A DNA stretch of 64,000 bases, taken from NCBI RefSeq assembly GCF_002148795.1, contig NZ_MPOB01000011.1, forward strand, positions 1 to 64,000, read 5' to 3'. The notes under the pieces were generated by a model. The model ran no database searches. It was not told the origin of the DNA and saw only the letters and a list, made by a program, of their open reading frames with translations. A program made the translations under genes and the position numbers. The DNA is from Oceanibaculum nanhaiense. Lineage in GTDB: Bacteria; Pseudomonadota; Alphaproteobacteria; Oceanibaculales; Oceanibaculaceae. Positions 34,991 to 44,671 of this stretch are shown in pieces; positions within the stretch are counted from its first letter, which is position 1, and every line of letters begins with the position of its first letter.

Positions 34991-35248
34991 TCAGCTCTTG
35001 GCCGGCTCGTTCTTCTTCGACTCGTCCGGCGCCGTGGACGGCGCGCTGGCGGTGTCCGCGGTCTGAGACGGTGTCTGATCCAGCGTCTTCGCCGGTTCTG
35101 ACGTTGTCTCTTCCTCGTCCTTCATGCCGGACTTGAAGCTTTTGACCCCCTTGGCGACATCGCCCATCACCTTCGGCAGTTTGCCTGCGCCAAAGATGAT
35201 CAGGACGATCACCAGAATGAGGATGACCTGCCAAAACCCGATGCTCAT
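34991..35248 (-). CDS. tatA: Sec-independent protein translocase TatA
   Basis: An 85-residue TatA, the pore-forming subunit. The membrane helix WQVILILVIVLIIFGAGKLP is followed by an amphipathic helix KVMGDVAKGVKSFKSGMKDE and a short polar tail. It is the first of tatA-tatB-tatC, 147 bp downstream of the ABC ATPase gene. Confidence 0.96.
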   Translation of the reverse strand: MSIGFWQVILILVIVLIIFGAGKLPKVMGDVAKGVKSFKSGMKDEEETTSEPAKTLDQTPSQTADTASAPSTAPDESKKNEPAKS

Positions 35249-35395
35249 GTTCCGAATTCTCCGATGCTTCCCGTATTCCGGGGGTGTTCAGTCTGTTTGT
35301 ATCGTTCCAACTGGTGCGACCGCCCCGACATGTGCCGGGATAATGGCACGAAGCCAAACCACAGGCAACGCGTCCTCATGCCGGAAAGGCCCAGG

Positions 35396-36532
35396 TCAAC
35401 ACTCCTGCCCTGCCGGAAAAACGAAGATCTGCTGAGGGTCCAGCGAAACCGCCACTTTCTCGCCCTCCTGCGGCAGAAAAAGTCCCGGCACCCGGCAATG
35501 CAGATGCAGCGGCGGCCCTTCCACCTCCTCCGTGTCGAGTTCCAGATGCAGCAGGCTGGCGCGCCCCAGCATCCGCGCGGCCATAACCCGCGCCACGCCT
35601 TGGCCGTCGCCGGAAACCGCCTCCGCGCCAACCTTCAGCGCTTCAGGGCGCATGATAATCTCGACTGCCGCGCCATCGGGAAAGCCGGCCGCCGGCAGCC
35701 GGCCGAGCGGCGTCGCCACATGGCCTTCCTGTACCGTTCCGGAAATCCGGTTCACGTCGGAGAAGAAGCCGGCGACATAGGCGCTGGCCGGGTGATAGTA
35801 GATGTCCACCGGCGAGCCGAGCTGCAGCAGGCTGCCAGAGCGCATGACCGCGATGCGGTCGGCCATGAACATCGCTTCCTCGGCATCGTGAGTGACCATC
35901 AGCGTGGCAGCACCACTCTGCTTCAGCGCGTGCAGCGTATCGTCGCGGACCTGGCTGCGCAGCTGCGCATCAAGGCCGGAAAACGGCTCGTCCAGCAGCA
36001 CGATACGGGGTTCGGGGGCCAGGGCGCGCGCCAGGGCGACACGCTGCTGCTGGCCGCCGGAAAGCTGATGCGGATATTTCTGCGCATGCGCGGCCATGCC
36101 AACCTGTTCCAGCACTGCCAGGGCGCGTTGGCGGCGTTGCGCGGCCGGCATCCTGTCCAGGCCGAATGTAACATTGTCGATTACCCGCAAATGCGGAAAC
36201 AGCGCGAAATCCTGAAACACGAAACCGACGCCGCGATGCTCCGGCGGCAGGCTGGCCCCGGTGCGCGCCACGGTACGGCCGGCGATGGAGATCGATCCTT
36301 CCTGCAGGGTCTCAACCCCGGCGCACAGGCGCAGCATCGTTGTCTTGCCGCAGCCGGACGGGCCAACCAGGGCGACCACCTCACCGGGGGCGATCGACAG
36401 GCTAACACCGGCGACGGCCATAATCGCGCCGTAGCGATGCACGACATTATCGACCTTCAGAACCGGCTCAACCGCGCCGTTCTCGTCGGCGGTTCGCGCC
36501 AGGGCAGCATTTTGCACGTCAGAATTCCTCAT
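35396..36532 (-). CDS. Orphan ABC transporter ATP-binding protein (FbpC/PotA type)
   Basis: A 378-residue ATPase. Walker A is GPSGCGKTTM, the Q-loop region is FVFQDFALFPHL, the signature is LSGGQQQRVALARAL and Walker B is IVLLDEPFSGLD, followed by the switch VTHDAEEAMFMAD. The C-terminal 130 residues form a TOBE-type regulatory domain, as in iron, spermidine or molybdate importers. There is no permease or binding-protein gene nearby, so the substrate is unknown. The start overlaps scpB by 14 bases, so it is translated with scpB. I recall tatA following scpB directly in many relatives; this gene is then an extra. Confidence 0.85.
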   Translation of the reverse strand: MRNSDVQNAALARTADENGAVEPVLKVDNVVHRYGAIMAVAGVSLSIAPGEVVALVGPSGCGKTTMLRLCAGVETLQEGSISIAGRTVARTGASLPPEHRGVGFVFQDFALFPHLRVIDNVTFGLDRMPAAQRRQRALAVLEQVGMAAHAQKYPHQLSGGQQQRVALARALAPEPRIVLLDEPFSGLDAQLRSQVRDDTLHALKQSGAATLMVTHDAEEAMFMADRIAVMRSGSLLQLGSPVDIYYHPASAYVAGFFSDVNRISGTVQEGHVATPLGRLPAAGFPDGAAVEIIMRPEALKVGAEAVSGDGQGVARVMAARMLGRASLLHLELDTEEVEGPPLHLHCRVPGLFLPQEGEKVAVSLDPQQIFVFPAGQEC

Positions 36533-37181
36533 CGTCGAGCAGGAGGGGCTCCGCGCCCTCGTCTTCGTCCGTTCCTGCTGGCATATCGGCCTCCTCCTCG
36601 CGCATCGCAATGGTCGCGAGGCTGGGGCGCTTGTCCAGCAGGCCCGCCGCCTTCAGTTCCTCGACACCGGGCAGCTCCTTCAGATCGGCGATGCCGAACT
36701 GATCGAGAAAGACATCGGTTGTCACCCAGGTCAGCGGCCGGCCCGGCGATTCGCGCCGGCGGCCGGGTTTCACCCAGCCGGCTTCCAGCAGCACGTCGAG
36801 GGTGCCTTTCGACAGGCCGACGCCGCGCACTTCCTCGATCTCCGCGCGGGTGATCGGCTGGTGATAGGCGATGATCGCCATCGTCTCCATGGCGGCGCGC
36901 GACAGCTTGCGCAACTGCGTGCGCTCATGCGCCATCATCGGCGCCAGATCGGCGGCGGTGCGGAACGCCCATTTACCGCCGATACGGGTCAGGACGACGC
37001 CGCGATTCTCATAAAGCGCCGCTAGATCGGCCAGCAAACCCTTGAGATCGATTCCTTCCGGCAGCCGTTCCTGCAAGGTGGCCTCGGCGACCGGCTCCCG
37101 CGAGGCAAACAGGATCGCCTCCAGCAGGCGCAGTGCCTGGGCGCGCTCGCGAGACGAGACGAGAAGCGGCGTATCGCTCAT
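36519..37181 (-). CDS. scpB: Segregation and condensation protein ScpB
   Basis: A 220-residue ScpB, the winged-helix subunit of the SMC-ScpAB condensin that organises and segregates the chromosome. Recognisable segments are RLLEAILFASREPVAEATL, LSRAAMETMAIIAYHQPITRAEIEEVRGV and WVKPGRRRESPGRPLTWVTT. The C-terminus is acidic. The start overlaps the scpA stop by four bases. Confidence 0.96.
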   Translation of the reverse strand: MSDTPLLVSSRERAQALRLLEAILFASREPVAEATLQERLPEGIDLKGLLADLAALYENRGVVLTRIGGKWAFRTAADLAPMMAHERTQLRKLSRAAMETMAIIAYHQPITRAEIEEVRGVGLSKGTLDVLLEAGWVKPGRRRESPGRPLTWVTTDVFLDQFGIADLKELPGVEELKAAGLLDKRPSLATIAMREEEADMPAGTDEDEGAEPLLLDDEEF

Positions 37182-37972
37182 TCCTGTGTCTCCTGCACGC
37201 CGCTGCGCGCCCGCAGATAGATCGGCCCGAAGGTCTCGCCCTGGCGCAGTTCAACAGCGCCCTGTTTCACCAGTTCCAGGCTGGCGACAAAGGTGGCGGC
37301 GATGGCCGAACGCGCGATCAGGCTGTCGCGCAGGTCCGGCGGCAGGAAGTTTTGCAGCATCGTCCAGTCCGGCACGCGCCCGACCAGCATGCGCAGCCGT
37401 TCCAGCGCGTCTTCGACGGAATAGAGCTGGGTCGGCGCGATCCGCAGCGATTTATGCTCGGTCCGGCGGCGGAAATCCGCATAAGCCTTTAGCAGATCGT
37501 AGAGCGATGCCTCGAAGCGCGTCGAAATGACGGTGGGAAACTGCTCCTCAGCACCGCGCGCGAAGACATCCTGGCCGAGCTGCGGATGCGCCATCAGCCG
37601 CACGCCGGCTCCCTGCATGGCTTCCAGCCGGCGCAGCTGGAACGCCAGCGCTTCTGCCATTTCCGCCCCGCTCGGCTCCGGTTCGCCGGGCGGTGCCGGC
37701 AGCAGCAGGCGGGACTTCAGGAAGGCGAGCCAGGCCGCCATCACCAGATAATCGGCGGCGATCTCCAGATGCAGCCGGCGCGCCTGCTGGATGAAGGCGA
37801 GATACTGGTCGGCCAGCTTCAGGATGGAGATGCGGGCGAGATCGACCTTCTGGTCGCGCGCCAGGGTCAGCAGCAGGTCGATCGGTCCTTCGAAGCCCTC
37901 CAGGTCGAGAATCAGCTGCGCCGGCATCGCCACCGGCACATCCTCCTCGAAATCGTCGCGCGGGCCGGCCAT
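37178..37972 (-). CDS. scpA: Segregation and condensation protein ScpA
   Basis: A 264-residue kleisin subunit of the SMC-ScpAB complex. The N-terminal LILDLEGFEGPIDLLLTLA and DLARISILKLADQYLAFI are characteristic. The C-terminal winged helix ends near FGPIYLRAR. I chose the ATG at 37972 because it lies 2 bp after the M50 protease stop and precedes the family core; a longer frame reaches into that gene. Confidence 0.95.
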   Translation of the reverse strand: MAGPRDDFEEDVPVAMPAQLILDLEGFEGPIDLLLTLARDQKVDLARISILKLADQYLAFIQQARRLHLEIAADYLVMAAWLAFLKSRLLLPAPPGEPEPSGAEMAEALAFQLRRLEAMQGAGVRLMAHPQLGQDVFARGAEEQFPTVISTRFEASLYDLLKAYADFRRRTEHKSLRIAPTQLYSVEDALERLRMLVGRVPDWTMLQNFLPPDLRDSLIARSAIAATFVASLELVKQGAVELRQGETFGPIYLRARSGVQETQE

Positions 37973-37974
37973 GG

Positions 37975-38679
37975 TCAGATCACGCCGCTCAGGGACAGGA
38001 TTCCATGCGCCAGATATTCGACCGGCGCCAGGATCAACCATTCGGTGATCGGGAAATTGATGCCGAACTGCGCCAGGCCGAAGGGAATCAGGAACAGCAG
38101 GCCAATCACCATCGCCAGCCCGGCGCGCTCAAGCCGGGCCAGCCTGATCGCCAGCTCGTAGGGCAGGATACCGACGGCAACGCGGCCACCATCGAGCGGC
38201 GGGATCGGCAGCATGTTGAAGACGGCCAGCACCAGATTCAGCCAGATCGCATTCTGCAGGTTTTCCGCTGTCCAATATGCCACAGTTTCCGGCAGGACAG
38301 GCACGAGATGCAGCATCAGCGCCGCCAGAAAGGCCAGAATGATGTTTGCCCCCGGCCCGGCGGCGGCCACGAACACCATGTCGCGGCGCGGATTGCCCAG
38401 CCGGCTGAAATTGACCGGCACCGGCTTCGCATAGCCGAACAGGAAGGGCGCGCGCAACAGCAGCAGCAGGCCCGGCAGCAGGATGGTGCCAACTGGATCG
38501 ACATGCTTCAGCGGGTTGAAGGTGACACGGCCCAGCGACTTCGCGGTCGGGTCGCCCAGACGCCAGGCGACGTAACCGTGCGCCGCCTCATGGAAGGTAA
38601 TGGCGATCAGCACCGGCAGCACCCACACCGAGGCGACGAGGAGAATTTGCCCCAGATACTCCAAGGGCGCGTCCATCAT
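37975..38679 (-). CDS. Site-2 protease family (M50) membrane protein
   Basis: A 234-residue polytopic membrane metalloprotease. The zinc motif HEAAHGYVAW lies in the second membrane segment and the third ligand is in NMLPIPPLDGGRV. It is the short YwhC-type form without a PDZ domain. Its start (ATGATG at 38679) overlaps the nagZ stop, so it belongs to the nagZ-scpA run. Neither substrate nor trigger can be told from the sequence. A long upstream open extension is rejected because it lies inside nagZ. Confidence 0.9.
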   Translation of the reverse strand: MMDAPLEYLGQILLVASVWVLPVLIAITFHEAAHGYVAWRLGDPTAKSLGRVTFNPLKHVDPVGTILLPGLLLLLRAPFLFGYAKPVPVNFSRLGNPRRDMVFVAAAGPGANIILAFLAALMLHLVPVLPETVAYWTAENLQNAIWLNLVLAVFNMLPIPPLDGGRVAVGILPYELAIRLARLERAGLAMVIGLLFLIPFGLAQFGINFPITEWLILAPVEYLAHGILSLSGVI

Positions 38680-39689
38680 CGCGCCAGCAGCGCGTCCAGC
38701 CGCGCCAGCGCCTCCGACCTGTCGAAACCAGCCTGTTCGGGAGGAAGGCGCATGGCCCGTCCCAGCCGACGCGCGGCGGCCGGTGTCAGCGGCCGGATGG
38801 CACCGGCGACCTCCTCCATCTCGGCCATGTTGCCGCTGCAATGCAGGACAAGGTCGCAGCCGGCATCCAGGCAGGCTGTCGTGCGGTCGGCATAGCTGCC
38901 GCCCAGCGCCTTCATGCCGATATCATCGGACATGAGGCAGCCCTGATAGCCAATGGTCTTGCGGATGATCTGTTCAATCACAACAGGAGAAATGGTGGCC
39001 GGGCGCGCGCGGTCAATGGCGGTATAGACGACATGCGCGGTCATCGCGAAGGGCGCGTCCACCAGCGCCGAGAAGGCACCGAAATCGCTCTGCTCCATCT
39101 CCGCGACGGAAGACGCGACGACAGGCAGTTCCAGATGGCTGTCCACCGTGGCGCGGCCATGCCCCGGCACATGCTTGATGACCGGGCGCACGCCGCCGGC
39201 CAGCAGGCCGTTCGCGACCATCAGGCCGAGGGCCGCCACTGCCTCCAGCGTTTCGCCATAGGCGCGGTCGCCGATGATGCCGTGGGTTTCCGGGCGCAGG
39301 ATATCCATGACCGGCGCGCAATCGACATTGATACCGTGGTCGGCCAGTTCCGCAGCGATGAGGCGGGCATTCAGATAGGCCCCTTCCATCGCCGCTTCCT
39401 CGTCGCGCCGGTAGAGATCGGCGAAGGCGCCGGCCGGCGGTGTCTGGCGCCAGTGCGGCGGCTTCATGCGCTGCACCCGCCCGCCTTCCTGGTCGATCAG
39501 GATCGGGATGTCGCCGCGCCCGAGGCAGTCGCGCAGATCGCCGGTCAGCCGCTTCAGCTGTTCCGGATCGCCGCAATTGCGCTGGAACAGGATGAAGCCT
39601 GCCGGATCACAGTCGCGGAAGAAGGCGCGCTCTGTGGCGCTCAGCTCAAGACCGGAAAGGCCGAAGAGTACGGCGCTGGATACGCTCAT
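38676..39689 (-). CDS. nagZ: Beta-N-acetylhexosaminidase NagZ
   Basis: A 337-residue glycoside hydrolase family 3 enzyme that removes N-acetylglucosamine from muropeptides during cell-wall recycling. Motifs are ILIDQEGGRVQRM, KHVPGHGRATVDSHLELPVV with the catalytic His and Asp loop, and LMSDDIGMKALGG carrying the nucleophile Asp. No signal peptide is present, consistent with cytoplasmic NagZ. It overlaps the M50 gene. Confidence 0.96.
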   Translation of the reverse strand: MSVSSAVLFGLSGLELSATERAFFRDCDPAGFILFQRNCGDPEQLKRLTGDLRDCLGRGDIPILIDQEGGRVQRMKPPHWRQTPPAGAFADLYRRDEEAAMEGAYLNARLIAAELADHGINVDCAPVMDILRPETHGIIGDRAYGETLEAVAALGLMVANGLLAGGVRPVIKHVPGHGRATVDSHLELPVVASSVAEMEQSDFGAFSALVDAPFAMTAHVVYTAIDRARPATISPVVIEQIIRKTIGYQGCLMSDDIGMKALGGSYADRTTACLDAGCDLVLHCSGNMAEMEEVAGAIRPLTPAAARRLGRAMRLPPEQAGFDRSEALARLDALLAR

Positions 39690-39708
39690 CGGGTTTTCAC
39701 CGGGCCGA

Positions 39709-40665
39709 TCAGGGGCGAACGACCAGGCAAGCCTGGTTCTTCGCCTTCAGCGCGGTGCAGGCACGCTCGGCCGCCGCTTCGTCCAGCGGGCCTGCCTGGA
39801 TGCGGTGATAGACGCCCTTGCCGGCGCCGAGATCGACGCGCTGAACGGTCAGCGACAGCGCCCCCAGCTCTTCCTTGTAGCGGTTCTTCAGCCGGTTCCA
39901 TTCCTGCTTCGCCGCTTCATCGCTGCGCACGGCGGCAAGCTGCACCTTGAAGCCGCCACCGCTGACCGCCGCGATGCTGGCCTGCGTCTGGGCCGGTGCC
40001 GGAGTCGGTTTCGGCTCAGCCTTGGGTTCCGGCTTGGGTTCAGCCACCGGCTGCGGTGCGGGCTGGGGAGCCGGCGCCCTGGCGGCTGGCGGTGTCTGGG
40101 CTGGCGCGTCCTGGGGCGGTTGCGGCGCGGGCGCGGCAGATGGCACCGGCGGTGTGCCCTGCGGAACGGTCTGAGGGGCAGGTTGGGGCGTTACGACGGG
40201 CCGTTCGGCCACGGTCTGCGACGGGAGTGGCTGTACCGGTTCGGCGGAAGGGGCCGCGGGTTCGGGTGCCGGCGGCGGCTGCAGCGGCTCGGGCGGCGGC
40301 GGCAGCAGCCGCTCCACGGTCTGCGGGGTCTGGCCTTCCGGCAGCAGCCGCTGGAAGACCTGCTTGTCCTGATGCGGCACCTGCAACCCGCCCGGCTGTT
40401 CCGGCTTCGCCTTGGTGGGCCCGTCCTCCGCTTTGATCACCGGCGCCACGGTGGAAACGCCGCTCTGCACCCCTTGCGTATAGGCGTACCAGACGATACC
40501 GCCGAAGGCGCCGAGCGCGAACAGCGCGATGAAGATCGGCAGGGCCCGGCTGCGCGGCTTGCCGCCGCCTCCCCCACCATCGCGCCCGCGGCGGCGGCGG
40601 AATTCATCCGGCTCCGGCGGCAGCGGCGGACGGTCCATCGGATCCTGATCGCGCTCGTAACTCAT
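39709..40665 (-). CDS. SPOR-domain membrane protein
   Basis: A 318-residue protein with a cytoplasmic Arg/Gly-rich start, one membrane helix (ALPIFIALFALGAFGGIVWY, about 41-60), a long Pro/Ala/Gln-rich periplasmic linker and a C-terminal SPOR domain (FKVQLAAVRSDEAAKQEW to KNQACLVV). SPOR domains bind denuded peptidoglycan at the division septum, so a cell-division role like that of FtsN or DedD is likely. Its ATG overlaps the argS stop by one base. Confidence 0.93.
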   Translation of the reverse strand: MSYERDQDPMDRPPLPPEPDEFRRRRGRDGGGGGGKPRSRALPIFIALFALGAFGGIVWYAYTQGVQSGVSTVAPVIKAEDGPTKAKPEQPGGLQVPHQDKQVFQRLLPEGQTPQTVERLLPPPPEPLQPPPAPEPAAPSAEPVQPLPSQTVAERPVVTPQPAPQTVPQGTPPVPSAAPAPQPPQDAPAQTPPAARAPAPQPAPQPVAEPKPEPKAEPKPTPAPAQTQASIAAVSGGGFKVQLAAVRSDEAAKQEWNRLKNRYKEELGALSLTVQRVDLGAGKGVYHRIQAGPLDEAAAERACTALKAKNQACLVVRP

Positions 40666-42416
40666 TACATTTCCTCCGCCGGTACGACGCCCATGACTTG
40701 CAGACCCGAGGCAATGGTCACTGCAACCGCCCGTACCAGCGCCATGCGCGCCAGTGTGACAGCCTCGTCCTCGGCGATGATGAACCGCAGTGACGCCTCG
40801 TCCCGGCCCTTATTCCACAACGCGTGGAACTCCGCCGCAAGCTCTTGCAGATAAAACGCGACGCGATGCGGCTCATGCGCCTCGGCGGCGCTCTCCACCA
40901 GGCGCGGCCAGCCCGCCAGCCGCTTCATCAGCGCCAGCTCCGCCGGATCGTCGAGCCGCGTGAGATCGGCTATGGCCAGCGATGCGTCGTCGAGAGCCTG
41001 CCCGGACAGCGCCTCGGCCGCATGGCGCAGCACCGAATGGGCGCGGGCATGGGCGTATTGCACATAGAAAACCGGGTTGTCGCGCGACTGTTCCGTCACT
41101 TTGGCGAAGTCGAATTCCAGCGTCTGGTCGTTGCGCCGTGTCAGCATGATGAAGCGAACGACATCCTTGCCGACCGCCTCGATGACGTCGCGCAGCGTGA
41201 CGAAGGTGCCGGCCCGCTTCGACATGCGCACCGGCTTGCCATTGTCGAACATATGGACCAGCTGGCAGGTCTTCACGTCGAGAGCGCCCTTGCCGCCGGT
41301 GACCGCCTTTACCGCCGCCTGCATGCGCTTGATGTAGCCGCCATGATCGGCGCCCCAGATATCGATCATGGTGGCGAAGCCGCGCTCGAACTTGTCCAGG
41401 TGATAGGCGATATCGTTGGCGAAATAGGTCCAGCTGCCGTCCGATTTCTTCAGCGGACGGTCCACATCGTCGCCGAAAGCCGTGGCGCGGAACAGCGTCT
41501 GCGGCCGCGGCTCCCAATCCTCGGGCGTCTTGCCCTTGGGCGGCTCCAGCACGCCGGTATAGACGTGTCCGGCCTCGGTCAGGGTCGCCAGAACCGCCTC
41601 CACCTTGCCGGCCTCGACCAGCTTGCGTTCCGACGAGAACACTGTCTGTTCGACACCCAGCGCCTTCAGGTCGGTGCGGATTTCCTCCATCAGGGAGTCG
41701 ATGGCGAAATTGCGGATCGGCTCCAGCCATTCCGCCTCGTCCCTGCCCTTCCATTTGCCGCCATCACGGTCGGCCAGCGCCTTGCCGACATCCTTCAGAT
41801 ACTCGCCCGGATAGAAGCCTTCCGGGATATCGGCCGGTCCCTCGCCCAGCGCCTCGAGATAGCGCAGGTAGGTCGAGCGCGCGAGCGTGGCAACCTGATT
41901 GCCGGCATCGTTGATGTAATATTCCTTGCAGACGGCGTAGCCTGCCTTCTGCAACAGATTGGCTAGCGCATCGCCAACCACCGCGCCGCGCGCATGGCCG
42001 GCGGTCAGTGGCCCGGTCGGGTTGGCCGAGACATACTCGACATTGACCTGCTTGCCCTGGCCCAGCGTCGAATCGCCGAAATTGGTGCCATGACGCAGGA
42101 TGCCCGCGACCTGCGCGCGCCAGATCGTGTCGTCCAGCCGCATGTTCAGGAAACCCGGACCATCGACCGAGGTTTCAGTGACGAAATCCAGGGCATCGAG
42201 GCGGACGCGCAGCTTTTCCGCCAGATCTCGCGGCTTCATTCCGGCCGGTTTGGACAGCACCATGGCGGCGTTGGTTGCGGCATCGCCATGTGCGGAATCG
42301 CGCGGGGGTTCCACCGTCACGCGGTCCAGCGCCAGGCCGGACGGCAGCTCGCCCGCCGCCATCATCGCTTCCAGCGCTACGTAAATACGGGATTTCAGGT
42401 TGTTGAAAATATTCAT
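40665..42416 (-). CDS. argS: Arginyl-tRNA synthetase
   Basis: A 583-residue class I synthetase. The N-terminal Arg-S additional domain, the catalytic site [19 protein letters not shown] and the KMSKS-type [15 protein letters not shown] are all present, with the anticodon-binding DALR domain at the end. The HIGH sequence reads TAGH, with the first His replaced by Thr. This is tolerated in other class I synthetases, so I take it as functional. It starts one base inside the dgt stop. Confidence 0.97.
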   Translation of the reverse strand: MNIFNNLKSRIYVALEAMMAAGELPSGLALDRVTVEPPRDSAHGDAATNAAMVLSKPAGMKPRDLAEKLRVRLDALDFVTETSVDGPGFLNMRLDDTIWRAQVAGILRHGTNFGDSTLGQGKQVNVEYVSANPTGPLTAGHARGAVVGDALANLLQKAGYAVCKEYYINDAGNQVATLARSTYLRYLEALGEGPADIPEGFYPGEYLKDVGKALADRDGGKWKGRDEAEWLEPIRNFAIDSLMEEIRTDLKALGVEQTVFSSERKLVEAGKVEAVLATLTEAGHVYTGVLEPPKGKTPEDWEPRPQTLFRATAFGDDVDRPLKKSDGSWTYFANDIAYHLDKFERGFATMIDIWGADHGGYIKRMQAAVKAVTGGKGALDVKTCQLVHMFDNGKPVRMSKRAGTFVTLRDVIEAVGKDVVRFIMLTRRNDQTLEFDFAKVTEQSRDNPVFYVQYAHARAHSVLRHAAEALSGQALDDASLAIADLTRLDDPAELALMKRLAGWPRLVESAAEAHEPHRVAFYLQELAAEFHALWNKGRDEASLRFIIAEDEAVTLARMALVRAVAVTIASGLQVMGVVPAEEM

Positions 42417-43594
42417 TATGTTCTGTCTTTTATATCGAACAGCCGGTCATATTCGCGTAACGCGAAACGGTCGGTCATTCCGGCGATGTAATCCGCCACG
42501 ACGCGCGCCGTGCGGGGAGTCTGGGGGGCGTCCGTTTGGACCCGCCATTCCGTCGGCAGGCATTGCGGTTCCCGGAACAGCAGATCGAACAGGTCATGCA
42601 CGACGCGGCGCGCCTTGGAGGTCATGCGGTTGACCAGATAGTGGCGGTACATGCGCTCAAACAGGAAGGCGCGCAAGGCCTTGTGATGTGTCATCATCCG
42701 TTCGGAGAAGGCAGCGGTCGGCGCGCCGGCCCCGCGGATATGCTGCGCCGATTTCGGCTGCTGGCGGGCCAGCCGCTCGCGCGTCTCGGTCAACAGGTCG
42801 GTCACCATGGCGTTGATCACCCGGCGCACCAACTCGTGGATCAGACGGGACCGGTCAAGGTTCGGGTGGCTTTTGCGCAGCCCCTGAAGGATCGGGCCGA
42901 CCAGCGGCATTTCGATAATATCCTCGATATCGAACAGTCCGGCGCGCAAGCCATCGTCGAGATCGTGGTTCTGATAGGCGATATCGTCGGACAGCGAGGC
43001 GATCTGCGCTTCCAGCGAGGCAAAGCTGTCCAGCTCCAGATCGAATTTGGCGCTGAAATTCAGGATACCCGGCTGCGGTTTGCGGGTCGCCAGCGGCCCG
43101 GTCACCGGGCCATTGTGCTTTACCGTGCCTTCCAGCGTCTCCCAGGTCAGGTTCAGCCCGTCGAAATCGGCGTAGCGATGTTCCAGTTCGGTCAGCACGC
43201 GCAGGGTCTGGACATTATGGTCGAAGCCGCCATAGGGCTGCATCGCCTCGTCCAGCGCCTCCTCCCCGGCATGGCCGAAGCAGGTGTGGCCGAAATCATG
43301 CGCCAGTGCCAGCGCCTCGGCCAGATCCTCGTTCAGCCCCAGCGCCCGGCCGATGGAGCGGGCGATCTGCGCCACTTCCAGACTGTGTGTCAGGCGCGTG
43401 CGGTAATGATCGCCCTCATGATAGACGAAGACCTGGGTCTTGTGCTTCAGCCGGCGAAAAGCGGCGGAATGGAGAATGCGGTCGCGGTCGCGCTGAAAGC
43501 AGCTCCGCTCGGGGTGTTCGGGCTCCGGATGGAGCCGTCCCCGGGAACTGTCCGGATCGCAGGCATAAGGCGCAAGACTGGCGAGGCTCGACAT
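42416..43594 (-). CDS. dgt: Deoxyguanosinetriphosphate triphosphohydrolase-like protein
   Basis: A 392-residue HD-domain dNTPase of the type 2 (short) group, hydrolysing dNTPs to nucleosides and triphosphate. HD motifs are [36 protein letters not shown] and [15 protein letters not shown]. The N-terminal [20 protein letters not shown] is typical. The ATG at 43594 is chosen on family alignment. It heads the long minus-strand run and is divergent from erpA. Confidence 0.94.
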   Translation of the reverse strand: MSSLASLAPYACDPDSSRGRLHPEPEHPERSCFQRDRDRILHSAAFRRLKHKTQVFVYHEGDHYRTRLTHSLEVAQIARSIGRALGLNEDLAEALALAHDFGHTCFGHAGEEALDEAMQPYGGFDHNVQTLRVLTELEHRYADFDGLNLTWETLEGTVKHNGPVTGPLATRKPQPGILNFSAKFDLELDSFASLEAQIASLSDDIAYQNHDLDDGLRAGLFDIEDIIEMPLVGPILQGLRKSHPNLDRSRLIHELVRRVINAMVTDLLTETRERLARQQPKSAQHIRGAGAPTAAFSERMMTHHKALRAFLFERMYRHYLVNRMTSKARRVVHDLFDLLFREPQCLPTEWRVQTDAPQTPRTARVVADYIAGMTDRFALREYDRLFDIKDRT

Positions 43595-43732
43595 GCTGGC
43601 GAACCTACAGGCGCGGTGCGGCGGACGCAACGGGCTGTGAATTCTCCGCAATTGAAAATCGCGCGAAATTCCCTAGATTTAGAGCAGGTTATTTATCGCC
43701 GTTGCGGCCCGCCCATGCGGAAGGATCGGATC

Positions 43733-44092
43733 ATGTCGGAAACCACTGTCCTCGAACGTCCCCACAGCGTCGGTCTGAGTGCCAGCGCGGCGCGGCAGGT
43801 TGCCAAGCTGCGCGCGCAGGAACCGGGTGGCGCGGATTTGATGCTGCGGCTGTCGGTCACTGGCGGCGGCTGCTCCGGCTTTCAGTATAATTTCTCCTTC
43901 GATGATGAGGTGCGCAGCGACGATGCCGTCTTCGAGCGCGACGGCGTGAAGCTGGTGGTCGATGAGATGTCGCTGGAACTGCTGTCCGGTTCCGAGGTCG
44001 ATTATGTGGAGGAGCTGATCGGCGCCTCCTTCCAGGTGAAGAACCCGAATGCGGCCTCTTCCTGCGGCTGCGGTACCTCTTTCGCGATCTAG
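43733..44092 (+). CDS. erpA: Iron-sulfur cluster insertion protein ErpA
   Basis: A 119-residue A-type carrier that delivers iron-sulfur clusters to target proteins. The three cluster cysteines are in VTGGGCSGFQYNFSFDD and SSCGCGTSF at the C-terminus. The ATG at 43733 has AAGGA nine bases upstream; a much longer open frame extending upstream is a shadow of dgt. A terminator follows. I recall xthA as the usual next gene in relatives, whereas here a 3.2-kb accessory block intervenes. Confidence 0.95.
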   Translation: MSETTVLERPHSVGLSASAARQVAKLRAQEPGGADLMLRLSVTGGGCSGFQYNFSFDDEVRSDDAVFERDGVKLVVDEMSLELLSGSEVDYVEELIGASFQVKNPNAASSCGCGTSFAI

Positions 44093-44134
44093 AAAACCGG
44101 GGTCGCGCCCGTTAGACTCCCCCGCTACACTTCT

Positions 44135-44160
44135 GGGCCCGCCTTCGCGGGCCCTTTCGT
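44135..44160 (+). terminator. Intrinsic terminator after erpA
   Basis: GGGCCCGC-CTTC-GCGGGCCC (44135-44154) is a perfect 8-bp stem with a CTTC tetraloop, followed by TTTCGTTT. It marks the end of the core erpA unit. Foreign-looking DNA begins directly after it. Confidence 0.85.
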
Positions 44161-44230
44161 TTGGCGATTATATATTTCCCACACCCATGCCGTTTAGCAT
44201 ACTCTGATGCAGGCAGCATGGGAGGGGACA

Positions 44231-44515
44231 ATGAGCACCAACGCGATATGCCAAGCCATTAAAGATCAGCATGTCATTTCCTTTCGCTATGAGGGGCGCG
44301 TTCGCACCGTAGAGCCGCATTTGCTAGGCTACGATGACAGCGGCGACTTAACCCTAAGCGCATGGCAACTGTCTGGAGGCAGTGGCGTAGGCTGGCGTGA
44401 CTTTCACGTAGCCAAATCAAGCGAACTGCAAATAACGACAGCGCGTTTTCAAGGCGCACGGCATGGGTATAACCCCAATGACCGGACGATAGACCGAATA
44501 GTGTGTCGCCTGTGA
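44231..44515 (+). CDS. Stand-alone WYL-domain-like protein
   Basis: A 94-residue protein consisting of little more than a WYL-like ligand-sensing domain: ICQAIKDQHVISFRYEGRVR, VEPHLLGYDDSGDLTLSAW and a RDFHVAKSSELQIT segment. Most WYL proteins carry an N-terminal helix-turn-helix; this one has none. The ATG at 44231 has GGAGGGG upstream. WYL proteins are often regulators in defence islands, but no defence effector is adjacent other than the toxin-antitoxin pair, so the role is open. Confidence 0.65.
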   Translation: MSTNAICQAIKDQHVISFRYEGRVRTVEPHLLGYDDSGDLTLSAWQLSGGSGVGWRDFHVAKSSELQITTARFQGARHGYNPNDRTIDRIVCRL

Positions 44516-44613
44516 TCCTGCCGCAGTCGCAGGCACGAGGGTAGCGCGCCGGCCCGCTGTGCAGCGCGCAGTCAGAGTAGTGATCTGATGGCATGTTGCG
44601 CCTTACGCTTGAA

Positions 44614-44639
44614 TTGACTCTCGGTTGTATTCGAGTCAA
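44614..44639 (+). promoter_or_regulatory. Inverted repeat upstream of the Cas2-fold gene
   Basis: TTGACTC (44614-44620) and GAGTCAA (44633-44639) form a perfect 7-bp inverted repeat with a 12-nt spacer. The left arm doubles as a -35-like TTGACT. It lies 33 bp before the 93-residue gene and could be its operator. Confidence 0.4.
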
Positions 44640-44671
44640 ATTTTCCCGTTATTGCCAAATGGGAGGGTGGG

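Noticed and set aside
40665-42416. ArgS as inactive because its HIGH motif reads TAGH
   Set aside because: Threonine at the first position occurs in other class I synthetases, all other motifs are intact, and the gene sits in a conserved context.
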